Positions 28,836 through 36,263 of a stretch of DNA of 64,000 bases are shown here, one piece after another. The position numbers and the translations under genes are program-made. The stretch comes from Kitasatospora mediocidica KCTC 9733. GTDB taxonomy: Bacteria; Actinomycetota; Actinomycetes; Streptomycetales; Streptomycetaceae. The notes beneath the pieces were generated by a model, which was not told the DNA's origin, ran no database searches, and worked only from the letters and a program-made list of their open reading frames with translations. Numbering within the stretch: the first letter of the stretch is position 1; every line of letters starts with the position of its first letter. The stretch lies in the NCBI RefSeq assembly GCF_000744225.1, contig NZ_JQLN01000004.1, forward strand, positions 1,240,001-1,304,000, given 5' to 3'.

Positions 28836-29168
28836 TCAGCTCTCCTCAAGGGTGTGGCCGGCCACGAAGTCGGCGAGGGTGGCCACCGTGCGCAGGTCTC
28901 CCTGGGTGATCTGCTCGACGTCGATCTGGATCTCCAGGCTGTCCTCCAGCTCCAGGATCAGTTCCAGCGTGCTGGACGAGGTGAGGCCGAGCTCGTCGAA
29001 GAGGCCGGCCTCCTCGCTCAGCGGCGGGACGTCCCGCTTGAGCACCCGGGGCAGCAGGAGCGCGATGCCCGTCACGACGCGATGCCGCAGTTCGGGGTCG
29101 AGTGGTGCGAGGTCCGGCACTTCGAGGTCCAGTGGCGCGATGGCTGGGTTCGTCACGATCCGTCCCAT
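28836..29168 (-). CDS. Stand-alone acyl/aminoacyl carrier protein
   Basis: A 110-residue carrier protein, somewhat longer than the usual 80-90 because of about 25 N-terminal residues. The attachment region is DELGLTSSSTLELILELEDS (residues 58-77). The usual D-S-L reads T-S-S, so Ser64 is the expected 4'-phosphopantetheine site, with Ser65 or Ser66 as alternatives. Helix 3 is EQITQGDLRTVATLADFV. By context it is the partner of the amino acid:carrier protein ligase and donor or acceptor for the condensation protein. The ribosome site before the ATG is weak. Confidence 0.86.
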   Translation of the reverse strand: MGRIVTNPAIAPLDLEVPDLAPLDPELRHRVVTGIALLLPRVLKRDVPPLSEEAGLFDELGLTSSSTLELILELEDSLEIQIDVEQITQGDLRTVATLADFVAGHTLEES

Positions 29169-29271
29169 CTGATGGTTCGTACGGTCGGTGACGACCGGGC
29201 GAGCGGAAGGGGAGAGAGGAGGTTGCGAGGACGCGGGGCGGGCGGCGACGGCGCGGCCGTCCCGAGGTCCC

Positions 29272-29448
29272 TCAGGGTTCGAGCACCATCGCCGAGAGCG
29301 TCGCGCCGAGTCCGGCGGCGGCGATCAGGTACCGGTCACCCTGGCGGAGCAGGCCTCGGGTGGTCACGGTGTGGTGGTTGATGAACGCGTCTGGGCGAAA
29401 ACTGTGCCGCACCACAGGCAGGTTGTCCAGCACCAGCTTTCGAGCGGG
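29272..29448 (-). pseudogene. C-terminal remnant of a KAS III-like ketosynthase
   Basis: About 57 codons, ending TGA at 29272, resemble the end of 3-oxoacyl-ACP synthase III-like proteins: KLVLDNLPVVRHSF, FINHHTVTTRGLLRQGDRYL, AAAGLGATLSAMVLEP. The active-site Cys and most of the fold are missing, and the frame runs into unrelated sequence (an Arg/Pro/Gly-rich shadow) where the divergent glycosyltransferase promoter begins. A start at 29539 would lie inside the glycosyltransferase gene. I read it as a broken gene rather than a short protein. It lies 103 bases upstream of the carrier-protein gene, same strand. Confidence 0.6.
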
Positions 29449-29528
29449 CGGCCGGGCTAGTATTCCGTCGCCCCGCGGTCCGCACAAGAGACCGCCGGGC
29501 TCTCCCCCGACTCCTGGAGCACCGTCCC

Positions 29529-30776
29529 ATGAGTTCATTCCCGCCTCCTCGGCCCCACGCGCTGCGCGTCCTGATCGTCGTTCCGCCACTGGCGGGGCAC
29601 GTGCATCCGACCCTCGGCCTGGCCCGCGAACTGCGCCTTCGGGGCCACCAAGTCGCCTGGGCCGGCTCGGAACTGTCGCTACGTCCGATGCTCGGCCCCG
29701 ACGCCGTGATCCACCCCACCGGCACCCGGGTGCTGCGCGAACAGGGCGGCAGCGGCCTCGCCGCCGTCCGCTCGCTCTGGGAGGGGTTCATCGTGCCCTA
29801 CGCCCGGTTCACCCGCCGGGCACTGGACCGGATCGTCCACGAGCAGCGCCCTGACCTGGTGTTGGTCGACCAGCACACCCCCGCCGGCGCGTTGGCGGCG
29901 CACCGCCACGGGGCGCGCTGGGCGAGCCTGGCGCCGTCCTCGATGGAGATCGGCCGCCCGCTGCGCGACCACCCGGAGTTGGAGGCCTGGCAGCTCGATC
30001 TGCTGCGCCTGCTCTGGCGTGAGGCCGGGCTGCCCGAGGATGAGTTCGTGGATCCGCGCTTCTCGCCCGAACTGCTGCTCGCCCTCAGCAGCCGGGCGCT
30101 GACCGGCGCCACCGCGTTCCCCGACCACTACGCCCTGGTCGGACCGGTGTTGACCGCCCGTCCGGGGGCACCTGACTTCCCCTGGCAGCGGCTGGACCCG
30201 GACCGGCGCCATGTCCTGGTCACCCTGGGCACGTTGGCCGCCGATGTGGCCGGCGACTTCCATCTGCGGGCCGTCCGGGCGCTGGGCCCGCTCGCCGACC
30301 GGGTTCAGGGCATCGTCGCCGCGCCGCCCGCCGTGCTCGCCGGGATTCCCGAAGAAGCCCTGGCCGGTGGCCTGCTGGCACTCTCGGAAGTACCGGTACT
30401 GGAACTGCTCGGGCGCGGGCTGCTGGACGCGGTGGTCAGTCACGGCGGCATGAACACCGTCTGCGAGACCCTCGCGCACGGCCTGCCACTGGTACTCGCG
30501 CCGATCCGGCACGACCAGCCGATCACGGCCGGGCAGGTGGTCGCCGCCGGGGCCGGCCTGCGGGTGGACTTCGCCGGGGCGACGCCGGAGCAACTGCGTT
30601 CCGCGCTCACCACCGTCCTGGACGACCCGTCCTACCGGGCGGCGGCCCAGCGGGTCCGGTCGTGCTTTCTCGCGGAGGGCGGTGCACGCACGGCAGTTGA
30701 CCGCATTGAGCAGTGCTTCACCGGGCCGGGCCGAGCAGGGGCCGATGTGGTCCAGACCATTGCTGCGGACCGCTAG
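29529..30776 (+). CDS. GT1-family glycosyltransferase (macrolide/MGT type)
   Basis: A 415-residue GT-B enzyme. The N-terminal acceptor domain opens with LIVVPPLAGHVHPTLGLARE; the catalytic-type His is in AGHVHP. The C-terminal donor-binding region is VSHGGMNTVCETLAHGLPLV followed by RHDQPITAGQVVAAGAG, typical of UGT/MGT enzymes using UDP- or dTDP-sugars. The ATG has CTGGAG nine bases upstream. It diverges from the carrier-protein operon and may decorate its product. Self-resistance by glycosylation is an alternative. Confidence 0.88.
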   Translation: MSSFPPPRPHALRVLIVVPPLAGHVHPTLGLARELRLRGHQVAWAGSELSLRPMLGPDAVIHPTGTRVLREQGGSGLAAVRSLWEGFIVPYARFTRRALDRIVHEQRPDLVLVDQHTPAGALAAHRHGARWASLAPSSMEIGRPLRDHPELEAWQLDLLRLLWREAGLPEDEFVDPRFSPELLLALSSRALTGATAFPDHYALVGPVLTARPGAPDFPWQRLDPDRRHVLVTLGTLAADVAGDFHLRAVRALGPLADRVQGIVAAPPAVLAGIPEEALAGGLLALSEVPVLELLGRGLLDAVVSHGGMNTVCETLAHGLPLVLAPIRHDQPITAGQVVAAGAGLRVDFAGATPEQLRSALTTVLDDPSYRAAAQRVRSCFLAEGGARTAVDRIEQCFTGPGRAGADVVQTIAADR

Positions 30777-30802
30777 CACGCCCTAGGGTGGCCGCCACGC
30801 AG

Positions 30803-30838
30803 GAGGCGCGGAACCGGATCCCTCCGGTTCCGCGCCTC
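30803..30838. terminator. Perfect 15-bp hairpin between glycosyltransferase and methyltransferase
   Basis: GAGGCGCGGAACCGG / CCGGTTCCGCGCCTC with a 6-base loop, between two convergent genes. It can end transcription from both sides. Confidence 0.85.
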
Positions 30839-30852
30839 GCCCTTCGCCCTGG

Positions 30853-31638
30853 TCAGCCGCGCGGGACGGTGACCTCCAGGTAGAGCGTCTCGTCGCTGCG
30901 GAAACCCGTGTCCAGCAGGGCGACGTCGGGCCGGGCGCCGTCCTGGAAGGCCCGACGGCGGATCAGCTCGTCCTGGAATCCGGCCGCCGTGAACGCGTGC
31001 CGCAGCTCGTCCTCGTCGAAGATCCAGCGGTGGCCGTAGTGGTAGAAGATCTGGTTCATCATGAACGCCCGCCGCTCGGGCATCGCCGGGCCCACCTTCA
31101 TCAGGCGCAGCCGCCGGCGGTGCCGGGCGAAGAAGCCGCCGCTCTCCTCCAAGTAGCCCTCGACGTAGCTGCGCAGGTCGGGCGTGGTGACCCGGAGCAG
31201 GCCGCCGGGCCGCAGCACCCGGCGGACCTCGGCGAGCCAGCCGATACTGACGGGCAGTGGGATGTGCTCGATCAGGTGCTCGGCGTACACCCAGTCCACC
31301 GAGGCGTCGGCGAACGGCAGTGGATCGCCGATGTCGAGCTGCGTGAACCGGCTCTCGCCGTCGATCCGGTAGAGCCGGCCCGGTACGGTCTGCTCCTGCG
31401 CGCTGCGCAGGCCCACCAGGTCGGTGCCCAGCCCCTGTGGATGCCGGGTGCGGAAGGCCGCGAACTCCAGGCCGGTCAGCCCGTGCCTGAGGAAGTCCTC
31501 ACGGTTGTGCGGGAGTTCATCGGCGATCGGCTCGATCCTCTCGCAGCGGGCCAGATTTCCGGTGAAGTCGTCCATCAGCACCGCCAGGGAATCCGGGTCC
31601 TCCCAGTTCCAGCCCGGGAATGTCGAACCTGCTGCCAC
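30853..31638 (-). CDS. Class I SAM-dependent methyltransferase
   Basis: A 261-residue protein of the Methyltransf_11 type. The core reads FTQLDIGDPLPFADASVDWV (acidic loop and motif II), YAEHLIEHIP and EVRRVLRPGGLLRVTTPD. The canonical GxGxG is not obvious; GTDLVGLRS takes its place, as in methyltransferase-like proteins of glycan and natural-product clusters. The GTG start at 31638 has AAGGAG upstream. Target unknown; by position it may act on the product of the carrier-protein locus. Confidence 0.78.
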   Translation of the reverse strand: MAAGSTFPGWNWEDPDSLAVLMDDFTGNLARCERIEPIADELPHNREDFLRHGLTGLEFAAFRTRHPQGLGTDLVGLRSAQEQTVPGRLYRIDGESRFTQLDIGDPLPFADASVDWVYAEHLIEHIPLPVSIGWLAEVRRVLRPGGLLRVTTPDLRSYVEGYLEESGGFFARHRRRLRLMKVGPAMPERRAFMMNQIFYHYGHRWIFDEDELRHAFTAAGFQDELIRRRAFQDGARPDVALLDTGFRSDETLYLEVTVPRG

Positions 31639-32096
31639 GTGCTGCTCCTTCGGTCCAGATACGGATCCGTGCCGACGCGCGGCCGTGAGCGATCCGGCGG
31701 CCGTGCGTGGGAATTACGTGAACGCGCCAATTCGGCGAGGGGGCGCGGGACATGCGAGACCCGCCCCGGCCTGGCAGCGTAGGTGCAACTCCACCTATTG
31801 GTATAGACCTTGACCCTGGGATTTTCCTGTGCCAGGGTCGGGACCACGGGGAATAGCACTAGATGAAGTCAACCATTAGCCATCCGTGCCTCGCCGATTC
31901 GCGGAGTGGCACTGCGCGGTAATCCCGTTCCAGAAATCATTCTTGTCCGCGAACAGTCGAATGGCTTCTCATGCGGTACGGAGCTCAGCCCGCTCGATCT
32001 GACGGAGCATCAGATGAGGCGGGTTCCAGGCCGTGGACGATACCGTCGCCTTGTTCTCCCGATCGTGAAGCAACCCAACCCCTGTGGAGTTGACGC
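31639..32096. other. 458-base intergenic region, less GC-rich
   Basis: This divergent promoter region between the methyltransferase and the DUF3050 gene is visibly richer in A/T than its surroundings (for instance 31795-31960). It contains one clear hairpin (31812-31839). An open frame at 31906-32100 has no codon bias or ribosome site and is not called as a gene. Confidence 0.6.
31812..31839. promoter_or_regulatory. Inverted repeat in the methyltransferase/DUF3050 divergent region
   Basis: GACCCTGG / CCAGGGTC, 8-bp arms, 12-base spacer rich in T. It could be an operator or an attenuating hairpin for either flanking gene. Confidence 0.35.
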
Positions 32097-32897
32097 ATGA
32101 CCACCGGCACCGACCGCTACCACTGGGACCGCACCCACCCCGGGCTGACCAGCCTGCAGGAGGCGATCGCCGACGTCCGTGACGAGGTGGTGGGGCACTC
32201 GGTCTACCACGAGCTGAACAGCCTCGCCCGGGTCCGGACCTTCCTCGGGACCCACGTCTTCGCGGTCTGGGACTTCATGTCCCTGCTCAAGTCCCTGCAG
32301 TGTCAGCTGACTTGCGTGAGCGTGCCATGGGTCCCGACCGGCCCCACGGCCAGCCGTCGACTGATCAACGACATCGTGCTGGTCGAGGAGAGCGACGAAC
32401 TCGGCGACGGCTACACCAGCCACTTCGAGCTCTACGTCGGCGGGATGGACCAGGCCGGCGCCGACACCGCGCCGGTCAACGCCTTCCTCGGACTGCTGCG
32501 CTCCGGCACCCCGGTCGGCGACGCCGCGAAACTCGCCGAGATCCCTGCCGCCGCAGCCGAGTTCATCGCGGTCACCTGGGAAATCATCGAGACCGCACCG
32601 GTGCACTGCCAGGCCGCCGCCTTCGCGTTCGGCCGCGAGGACCTCATCCCCGAGATGTTCCAGCAGGTCATCCGGATCGACGATGCCGACGGCGCACTGG
32701 AGATCTTCAAGGACTACCTCGCCCGGCACATCGAGGTGGACGGCGAACAGCACACCCCGATGGCCATGCAGATGCTGATCGACCTCTGCGGCGACGACCC
32801 GCAGAAGTGGGACGAGTGCGCCGCGACCGTCCGCAGCGCCCTGCGCGCCCGGGTCGACCTGTGGGACGCCATCCTGGCCGCCTTCGCCGACGCCTGA
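32097..32897 (+). CDS. DUF3050 protein, haem-oxygenase-like fold
   Basis: A 266-residue helical protein. Conserved stretches are [55 protein letters not shown] and [18 protein letters not shown]. The His and Glu residues in these stretches ([20 protein letters not shown]) are placed as in haem-oxygenase-fold proteins, some of which are diiron oxidases acting on fatty or amino acids. The reaction of DUF3050 proteins is not established to my knowledge. The start has GGAG eight bases upstream. It may belong to the neighbouring biosynthetic locus. Confidence 0.82.
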   Translation: MTTGTDRYHWDRTHPGLTSLQEAIADVRDEVVGHSVYHELNSLARVRTFLGTHVFAVWDFMSLLKSLQCQLTCVSVPWVPTGPTASRRLINDIVLVEESDELGDGYTSHFELYVGGMDQAGADTAPVNAFLGLLRSGTPVGDAAKLAEIPAAAAEFIAVTWEIIETAPVHCQAAAFAFGREDLIPEMFQQVIRIDDADGALEIFKDYLARHIEVDGEQHTPMAMQMLIDLCGDDPQKWDECAATVRSALRARVDLWDAILAAFADA

Positions 32898-32922
32898 GCG
32901 ATCATCCCCGCAGACCCCTTGC

Positions 32923-32977
32923 AGAGTGTTCGGTCAAATCCATACACTCAGGGTGTTCAGCCTTCATTGAACACTCT
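32923..32977 (+). promoter_or_regulatory. Palindromic operator before the quinone oxidoreductase gene
   Basis: GTGTTCA (32953-32959) and TGAACAC (32968-32974) form an inverted repeat. An additional AGAGTGTTC at 32923-32931 matches the right arm GAACACTCT (32969-32977) in inverse. Three related half-sites within 55 bases, 18 bases before the start, suggest binding of a dimeric repressor. No regulator gene is adjacent. Confidence 0.5.
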
Positions 32978-32994
32978 GACGACGGGTGGCAGCC

Positions 32995-33969
32995 ATGCAC
33001 GCAGTCCTGGTGGAGAAGTTCGGCGGACCGGAGGTCCTCACCCTGGCCGAGCTCGCCGCGCCAGACCCCGGCCCCGGCGAGGTCAGCATCGACGTCGCCT
33101 ACGCCGGGGTCAACTTCGCCGAGCTCAAGGCCCGCGGCAGCGGATATCGGGTGGCCTCGCTGCCCTTCCTCCCCGGCCTGGAGGTGTCCGGCCGGATCCG
33201 GGCCGTCGGCGACGGGGTGGCGGACTTCCGCCCCGGCCAGCAGGTCGCGGCGCTGACCAGCGCCGGCGGCTACGCCGAGGTGGCCGTCGCCCCCGCGAGA
33301 ACCGTCTTCGCCCTCCCCGACGGCGTCTCGCTGCGCACCGCCGCCACCCTGCCGACCGTCCTGCCGACCGCGCACGCGCTCCTGCACGAGGTCGGCCGGC
33401 TGCGCGCCGGGGACAGCGTCCTGGTCCACGGCGCGGCGGGTGGCGTGGGTACCGTCGTCGGCCAACTCGCCCGTCTCGCCGGGGCCGAGTCCGTCTACGG
33501 GGTCGTCTCCAGCCCCGCCAAGGCGGCCCACGCCCTGAAGGCCGGCTACGACGAGGTGTTCGTCGGCGACAACTTCGACGAGGACGTCTACCACGCCACC
33601 GGCGGGCTCGGCGTGGACCTCGCCCTGGACTCCGTCGGTGGCGACACCTTCCGCCGCACGCTGGAGGCGCTCTCCCCGTTCGGCCGGCTGGTCTCCTTCG
33701 GCAACGCGAGCGGCGCCGCGCCCTGGCAGGCGACCCAGGCCCAGCTCTACCCCGGCCGCTCGGTGGCCGGCTTCTCGGTCCTCACCCTGGCGAAGACCGA
33801 ACCCGAGGCGCTGCGCGCCATCGCCGCCCGTGCGTTCGCCCTGGTCGCCGACGGCTCGGTCGAACTCCCCGTCACCGCCGAGTTCCCCCTCGCCGAAGCC
33901 GCCGCCGCCCACCGCCTGATGGAGACCCGCACCACCACCGGCAAGCTCCTGCTGCGCATCGCGGACTGA
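32995..33969 (+). CDS. Quinone oxidoreductase-like zinc-free alcohol dehydrogenase (MDR)
   Basis: A 324-residue medium-chain dehydrogenase/reductase. N-terminal GroES-like domain (HAVLVEKFGGPEVLTLAE, PGEVSIDVAYAGVNFAE); NADPH-binding AAGGVGTVVGQLARLAGAES. The Cys/His zinc ligands of alcohol dehydrogenases are lacking, as in QOR enzymes, which reduce quinones or activated alkenes. The ATG at 32995 is chosen; a GTG at 32986 is possible. Confidence 0.88.
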   Translation: MHAVLVEKFGGPEVLTLAELAAPDPGPGEVSIDVAYAGVNFAELKARGSGYRVASLPFLPGLEVSGRIRAVGDGVADFRPGQQVAALTSAGGYAEVAVAPARTVFALPDGVSLRTAATLPTVLPTAHALLHEVGRLRAGDSVLVHGAAGGVGTVVGQLARLAGAESVYGVVSSPAKAAHALKAGYDEVFVGDNFDEDVYHATGGLGVDLALDSVGGDTFRRTLEALSPFGRLVSFGNASGAAPWQATQAQLYPGRSVAGFSVLTLAKTEPEALRAIAARAFALVADGSVELPVTAEFPLAEAAAAHRLMETRTTTGKLLLRIAD

Positions 33970-34047
33970 GCCCGCCCGGGGCGCCCGGGCCACCCGGACC
34001 GCCGTCCGCCCGCACACGTCCCGCGTCCCCTGCATATCCTGCGGACT

Positions 34048-34434
34048 GTGACGACGACATACGTGCTGGACGGCACCCAGGTCAGGACGCTCGAGGACTT
34101 CTGGCGCGTCATCGGGGAGGCGGTCAACGGCCCCGGCGGCTACTTCGGCCGGAACCTGGACGCGTTCGCCGACTGCCTGAGCGGCGGCTTCGGGCAACCC
34201 GACGACGGCGACTACGTGATCGAGTGGCGCGACCACGCGATCTCGCGCGAGCACCTCGGCTACCCCGAGACCGTCCGCCAGTTGGAACTTCGCCTCACCC
34301 GCTGCCATCCCACGAACCGCCCCGCCGTCAGCGCCGAACTCGCCGCAGCGCGCGACGGGCGCGGGACGACGGTCTTCGACTGGCTCGTCGAGATCTTCGA
34401 GGAGCGCGCTCCCGGCGTCCTACGGCTGCAGTAG
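34048..34434 (+). CDS. Barstar-family ribonuclease inhibitor
   Basis: A 128-residue protein with the barstar pattern: TYVLDGTQVRTLEDFWRVIG, PGGYFGRNLDAFADCLSGGF (helix-2 region binding barnase) and the acidic stretch WRDHAIS. Barstars cap the active site of barnase-like RNases. No barnase gene is adjacent; a small secreted DUF4258-like protein is encoded 1.2 kb downstream on the other strand. The start is a GTG at 34048. An M20 peptidase gene follows 36 bases later. Confidence 0.85.
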   Translation: MTTTYVLDGTQVRTLEDFWRVIGEAVNGPGGYFGRNLDAFADCLSGGFGQPDDGDYVIEWRDHAISREHLGYPETVRQLELRLTRCHPTNRPAVSAELAAARDGRGTTVFDWLVEIFEERAPGVLRLQ

Positions 34435-34470
34435 CCCTGCCCCCTCGCTCCGGCCGCCTACCCTTGCCTC

Positions 34471-35571
34471 ATGACGATGCACAGGACCGCCCGGGTGAGT
34501 GTCGACGCGATGATCGAGGACCTCAGGACACTCGTCGAAGTCGAGTCCCCCTCGCGCGATCTCGACGCCCTGGCGGTATCGGCCAAGTCCGTCGCCGCGG
34601 TGATCGAGAGCCGCCTCGGCGGACGGGCCGTCCTCGTCGAGAGCGAGGCCGGACCGCACGTCCACTGGTCCGGCGGCGGCGACCCGCGCGTCCTGGTCCT
34701 CGGCCACCATGACACCGTCTTTCCGCTCGGCACCCTGGAACGCCGTCCGTTCACGGTCCAGGACGGGCGGATAACCGGTCCCGGGGTCTTCGACATGCTC
34801 GGCGGGCTGGTCCAGGCCGTCCACGGTCTGGCGGCGCTCGACGACCGGTCGGGCGTCGAGATCCTGGTCACCGCCGACGAGGAGGTCGGCTCCCGCTCCT
34901 CCCGCGCGCTCCTCGAAGAACGCGCCCTCGCGTGCGGCGCCGTCCTGGTCTTCGAGGGGGCCGCCGACGGCGGAGCCCTGAAGACCGGCCGCAAGGGCTG
35001 CGGCACCTTCCAGGTCACCATCACCGGCCGGGCCTCCCACGCGGGCCTCGAACCCGCGGCCGGCGTCAACGCCCTGGTCGAGGCCGCCCACCAGGTCCTG
35101 GACATCGCCGCGCTCAGCCGGCCCGACCTCGGCACCACGGTCACCCCGACCGTCGCGTCCGCGGGAACGCTGGACAACGTCGTCCCCGCAGAGGCCAGCG
35201 TCATCGTCGACGTCCGGGTCGAGTCGGCCACCGAGAAGGACCGGATCGAGGCCGCGTTCGCGGCGCTCTCCCCCCATCTCGACGAGGCACAGATCGCCGT
35301 GACGGGATCCGTCAGCCGCCCCCCGATGCCCGAATCGGCCTCGGCCGGCCTCTTCGCCCTGGCCCAACGGCTCATCCCCACCGTCGAAGCCCGCAGCGTC
35401 GGCGGCGGCAGCGACGGCAACTTCACGGCCGCCCTGGGCGTCCCGACGCTCGACGGCCTCGGAGCCGTCGGCGGCGGCGCCCACGCCGACCACGAGTACG
35501 TGCTCGTCGACACGATGGCCGAGCGGGCGAACCTCGTCACCGGACTGGTGAGCGCGATCCTCAGGCCCTGA
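34471..35571 (+). CDS. M20-family metallopeptidase (carboxypeptidase G2-like)
   Basis: A 366-residue dizinc exopeptidase/amidase. Metal and catalytic residues are visible: GHHDTVFP (His and Asp), GPGVFDMLGG (bridging Asp), TADEEVGS (catalytic Glu and metal Glu), FEGAADGG, and a late His in GAHADHEYV. A dimerisation domain lies between (TITGRASHAGLEPAAGVNAL). No signal peptide, so probably cytosolic. The substrate is probably a C-terminal Glu or acyl-amino acid. Confidence 0.9.
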   Translation: MTMHRTARVSVDAMIEDLRTLVEVESPSRDLDALAVSAKSVAAVIESRLGGRAVLVESEAGPHVHWSGGGDPRVLVLGHHDTVFPLGTLERRPFTVQDGRITGPGVFDMLGGLVQAVHGLAALDDRSGVEILVTADEEVGSRSSRALLEERALACGAVLVFEGAADGGALKTGRKGCGTFQVTITGRASHAGLEPAAGVNALVEAAHQVLDIAALSRPDLGTTVTPTVASAGTLDNVVPAEASVIVDVRVESATEKDRIEAAFAALSPHLDEAQIAVTGSVSRPPMPESASAGLFALAQRLIPTVEARSVGGGSDGNFTAALGVPTLDGLGAVGGGAHADHEYVLVDTMAERANLVTGLVSAILRP

Positions 35572-35639
35572 ACCCCGACTCCCGCCCCTCCGTCGGGGAC
35601 CGGAGTGGCAGTGGAGGGGCAGTGGAGCCTGCGGTCGTA

Positions 35640-36071
35640 TCAGTTCCACCAGGCGGTGACGGCCACGTTGCCCTGCACGGCGTTGACCGCGACGATGACC
35701 GTCAGCAGGCCGCCGCTGGGCATCCCCAGGTCATAGCGCCAGCGGCCGGTGGTCCGGTCGCACGAAGCGGTACGGGAGCCGATCCGCACCGCGTTCTGGA
35801 TCTCGTCCTCGGAGATGTTCCGCTCGTTCATCCGGTCCCGGACGTGCTGGGTGAACACGTCGATCGACTGCGGCGCACCCTCCGAACAGATCTGGGCCGG
35901 AGTCAGCGGGCAGTCGAAGTCGCAGTGGATCGGCGGACCGAAGGCCTGGGGGGCGGCGACGGCGGCGACCGTCGAGGGGGCGGGGGCGGCCATGGCGGGC
36001 GTGGCGCCGAGCGCCAGTGCGGACACCGTCACGGCCAGCAGGGCGAGGCGGGCGCTCTTGCGGATGATCAT
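35640..36071 (-). CDS. Small secreted DUF4258-like protein
   Basis: A 143-residue precursor. The signal peptide is about residues 1-28 (MIIRKSARLALLAVTVSALA, cleavage near AMA-AP). The mature part has a Cys pair (HCDFDCPL) and a domain FTQHVRDRMNERNISEDEIQ with NAVRIGS, which resembles DUF4258 (H-x3-R-M-x2-R then an E-D-I helix). Some DUF4258 domains occur in toxins with an RNase-like fold. A toxic role is therefore possible but unproven. The ATG has CGGAGGGA upstream. Confidence 0.7.
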   Translation of the reverse strand: MIIRKSARLALLAVTVSALALGATPAMAAPAPSTVAAVAAPQAFGPPIHCDFDCPLTPAQICSEGAPQSIDVFTQHVRDRMNERNISEDEIQNAVRIGSRTASCDRTTGRWRYDLGMPSGGLLTVIVAVNAVQGNVAVTAWWN

Positions 36072-36171
36072 GGGGATTCCCTCCGAGTGACTGAATGAAC
36101 GAACAGACGATCCAGATCGAACCGAACCCGAACTGAACTGATGTCAGCTTGATCGGAGGCCATCTATTTTC

Positions 36172-36202
36172 GATCACCACACGATCAACACGTGATCAAC
36201 AC
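36172..36202 (+). promoter_or_regulatory. Triple 11-bp direct repeat (PHO-box-like)
   Basis: GATCACCAC (36172), GATCAACAC (36183) and GATCAACAC (36194) repeat with an 11-bp period. Streptomycete PHO boxes are built from 11-bp units with GTTCACC, so this is similar but with A at position 2. It lies about 100 bases upstream of the secreted DUF4258-like gene, in the opposite orientation. Confidence 0.4.
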
Positions 36203-36263
36203 CAAGGAGCAGAAGGCCTGCTGGGAGCACCGCCCGGACGCCTGTCCGGTGCTACCGGGATGC

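Noticed and set aside
31906-32100. 64-codon open frame overlapping the DUF3050 start (ATGA)
   Set aside because: It lies in A/T-richer intergenic sequence, lacks actinomycete codon bias and a ribosome site, and the product has no recognisable features. The DUF3050 gene has its own ribosome site.
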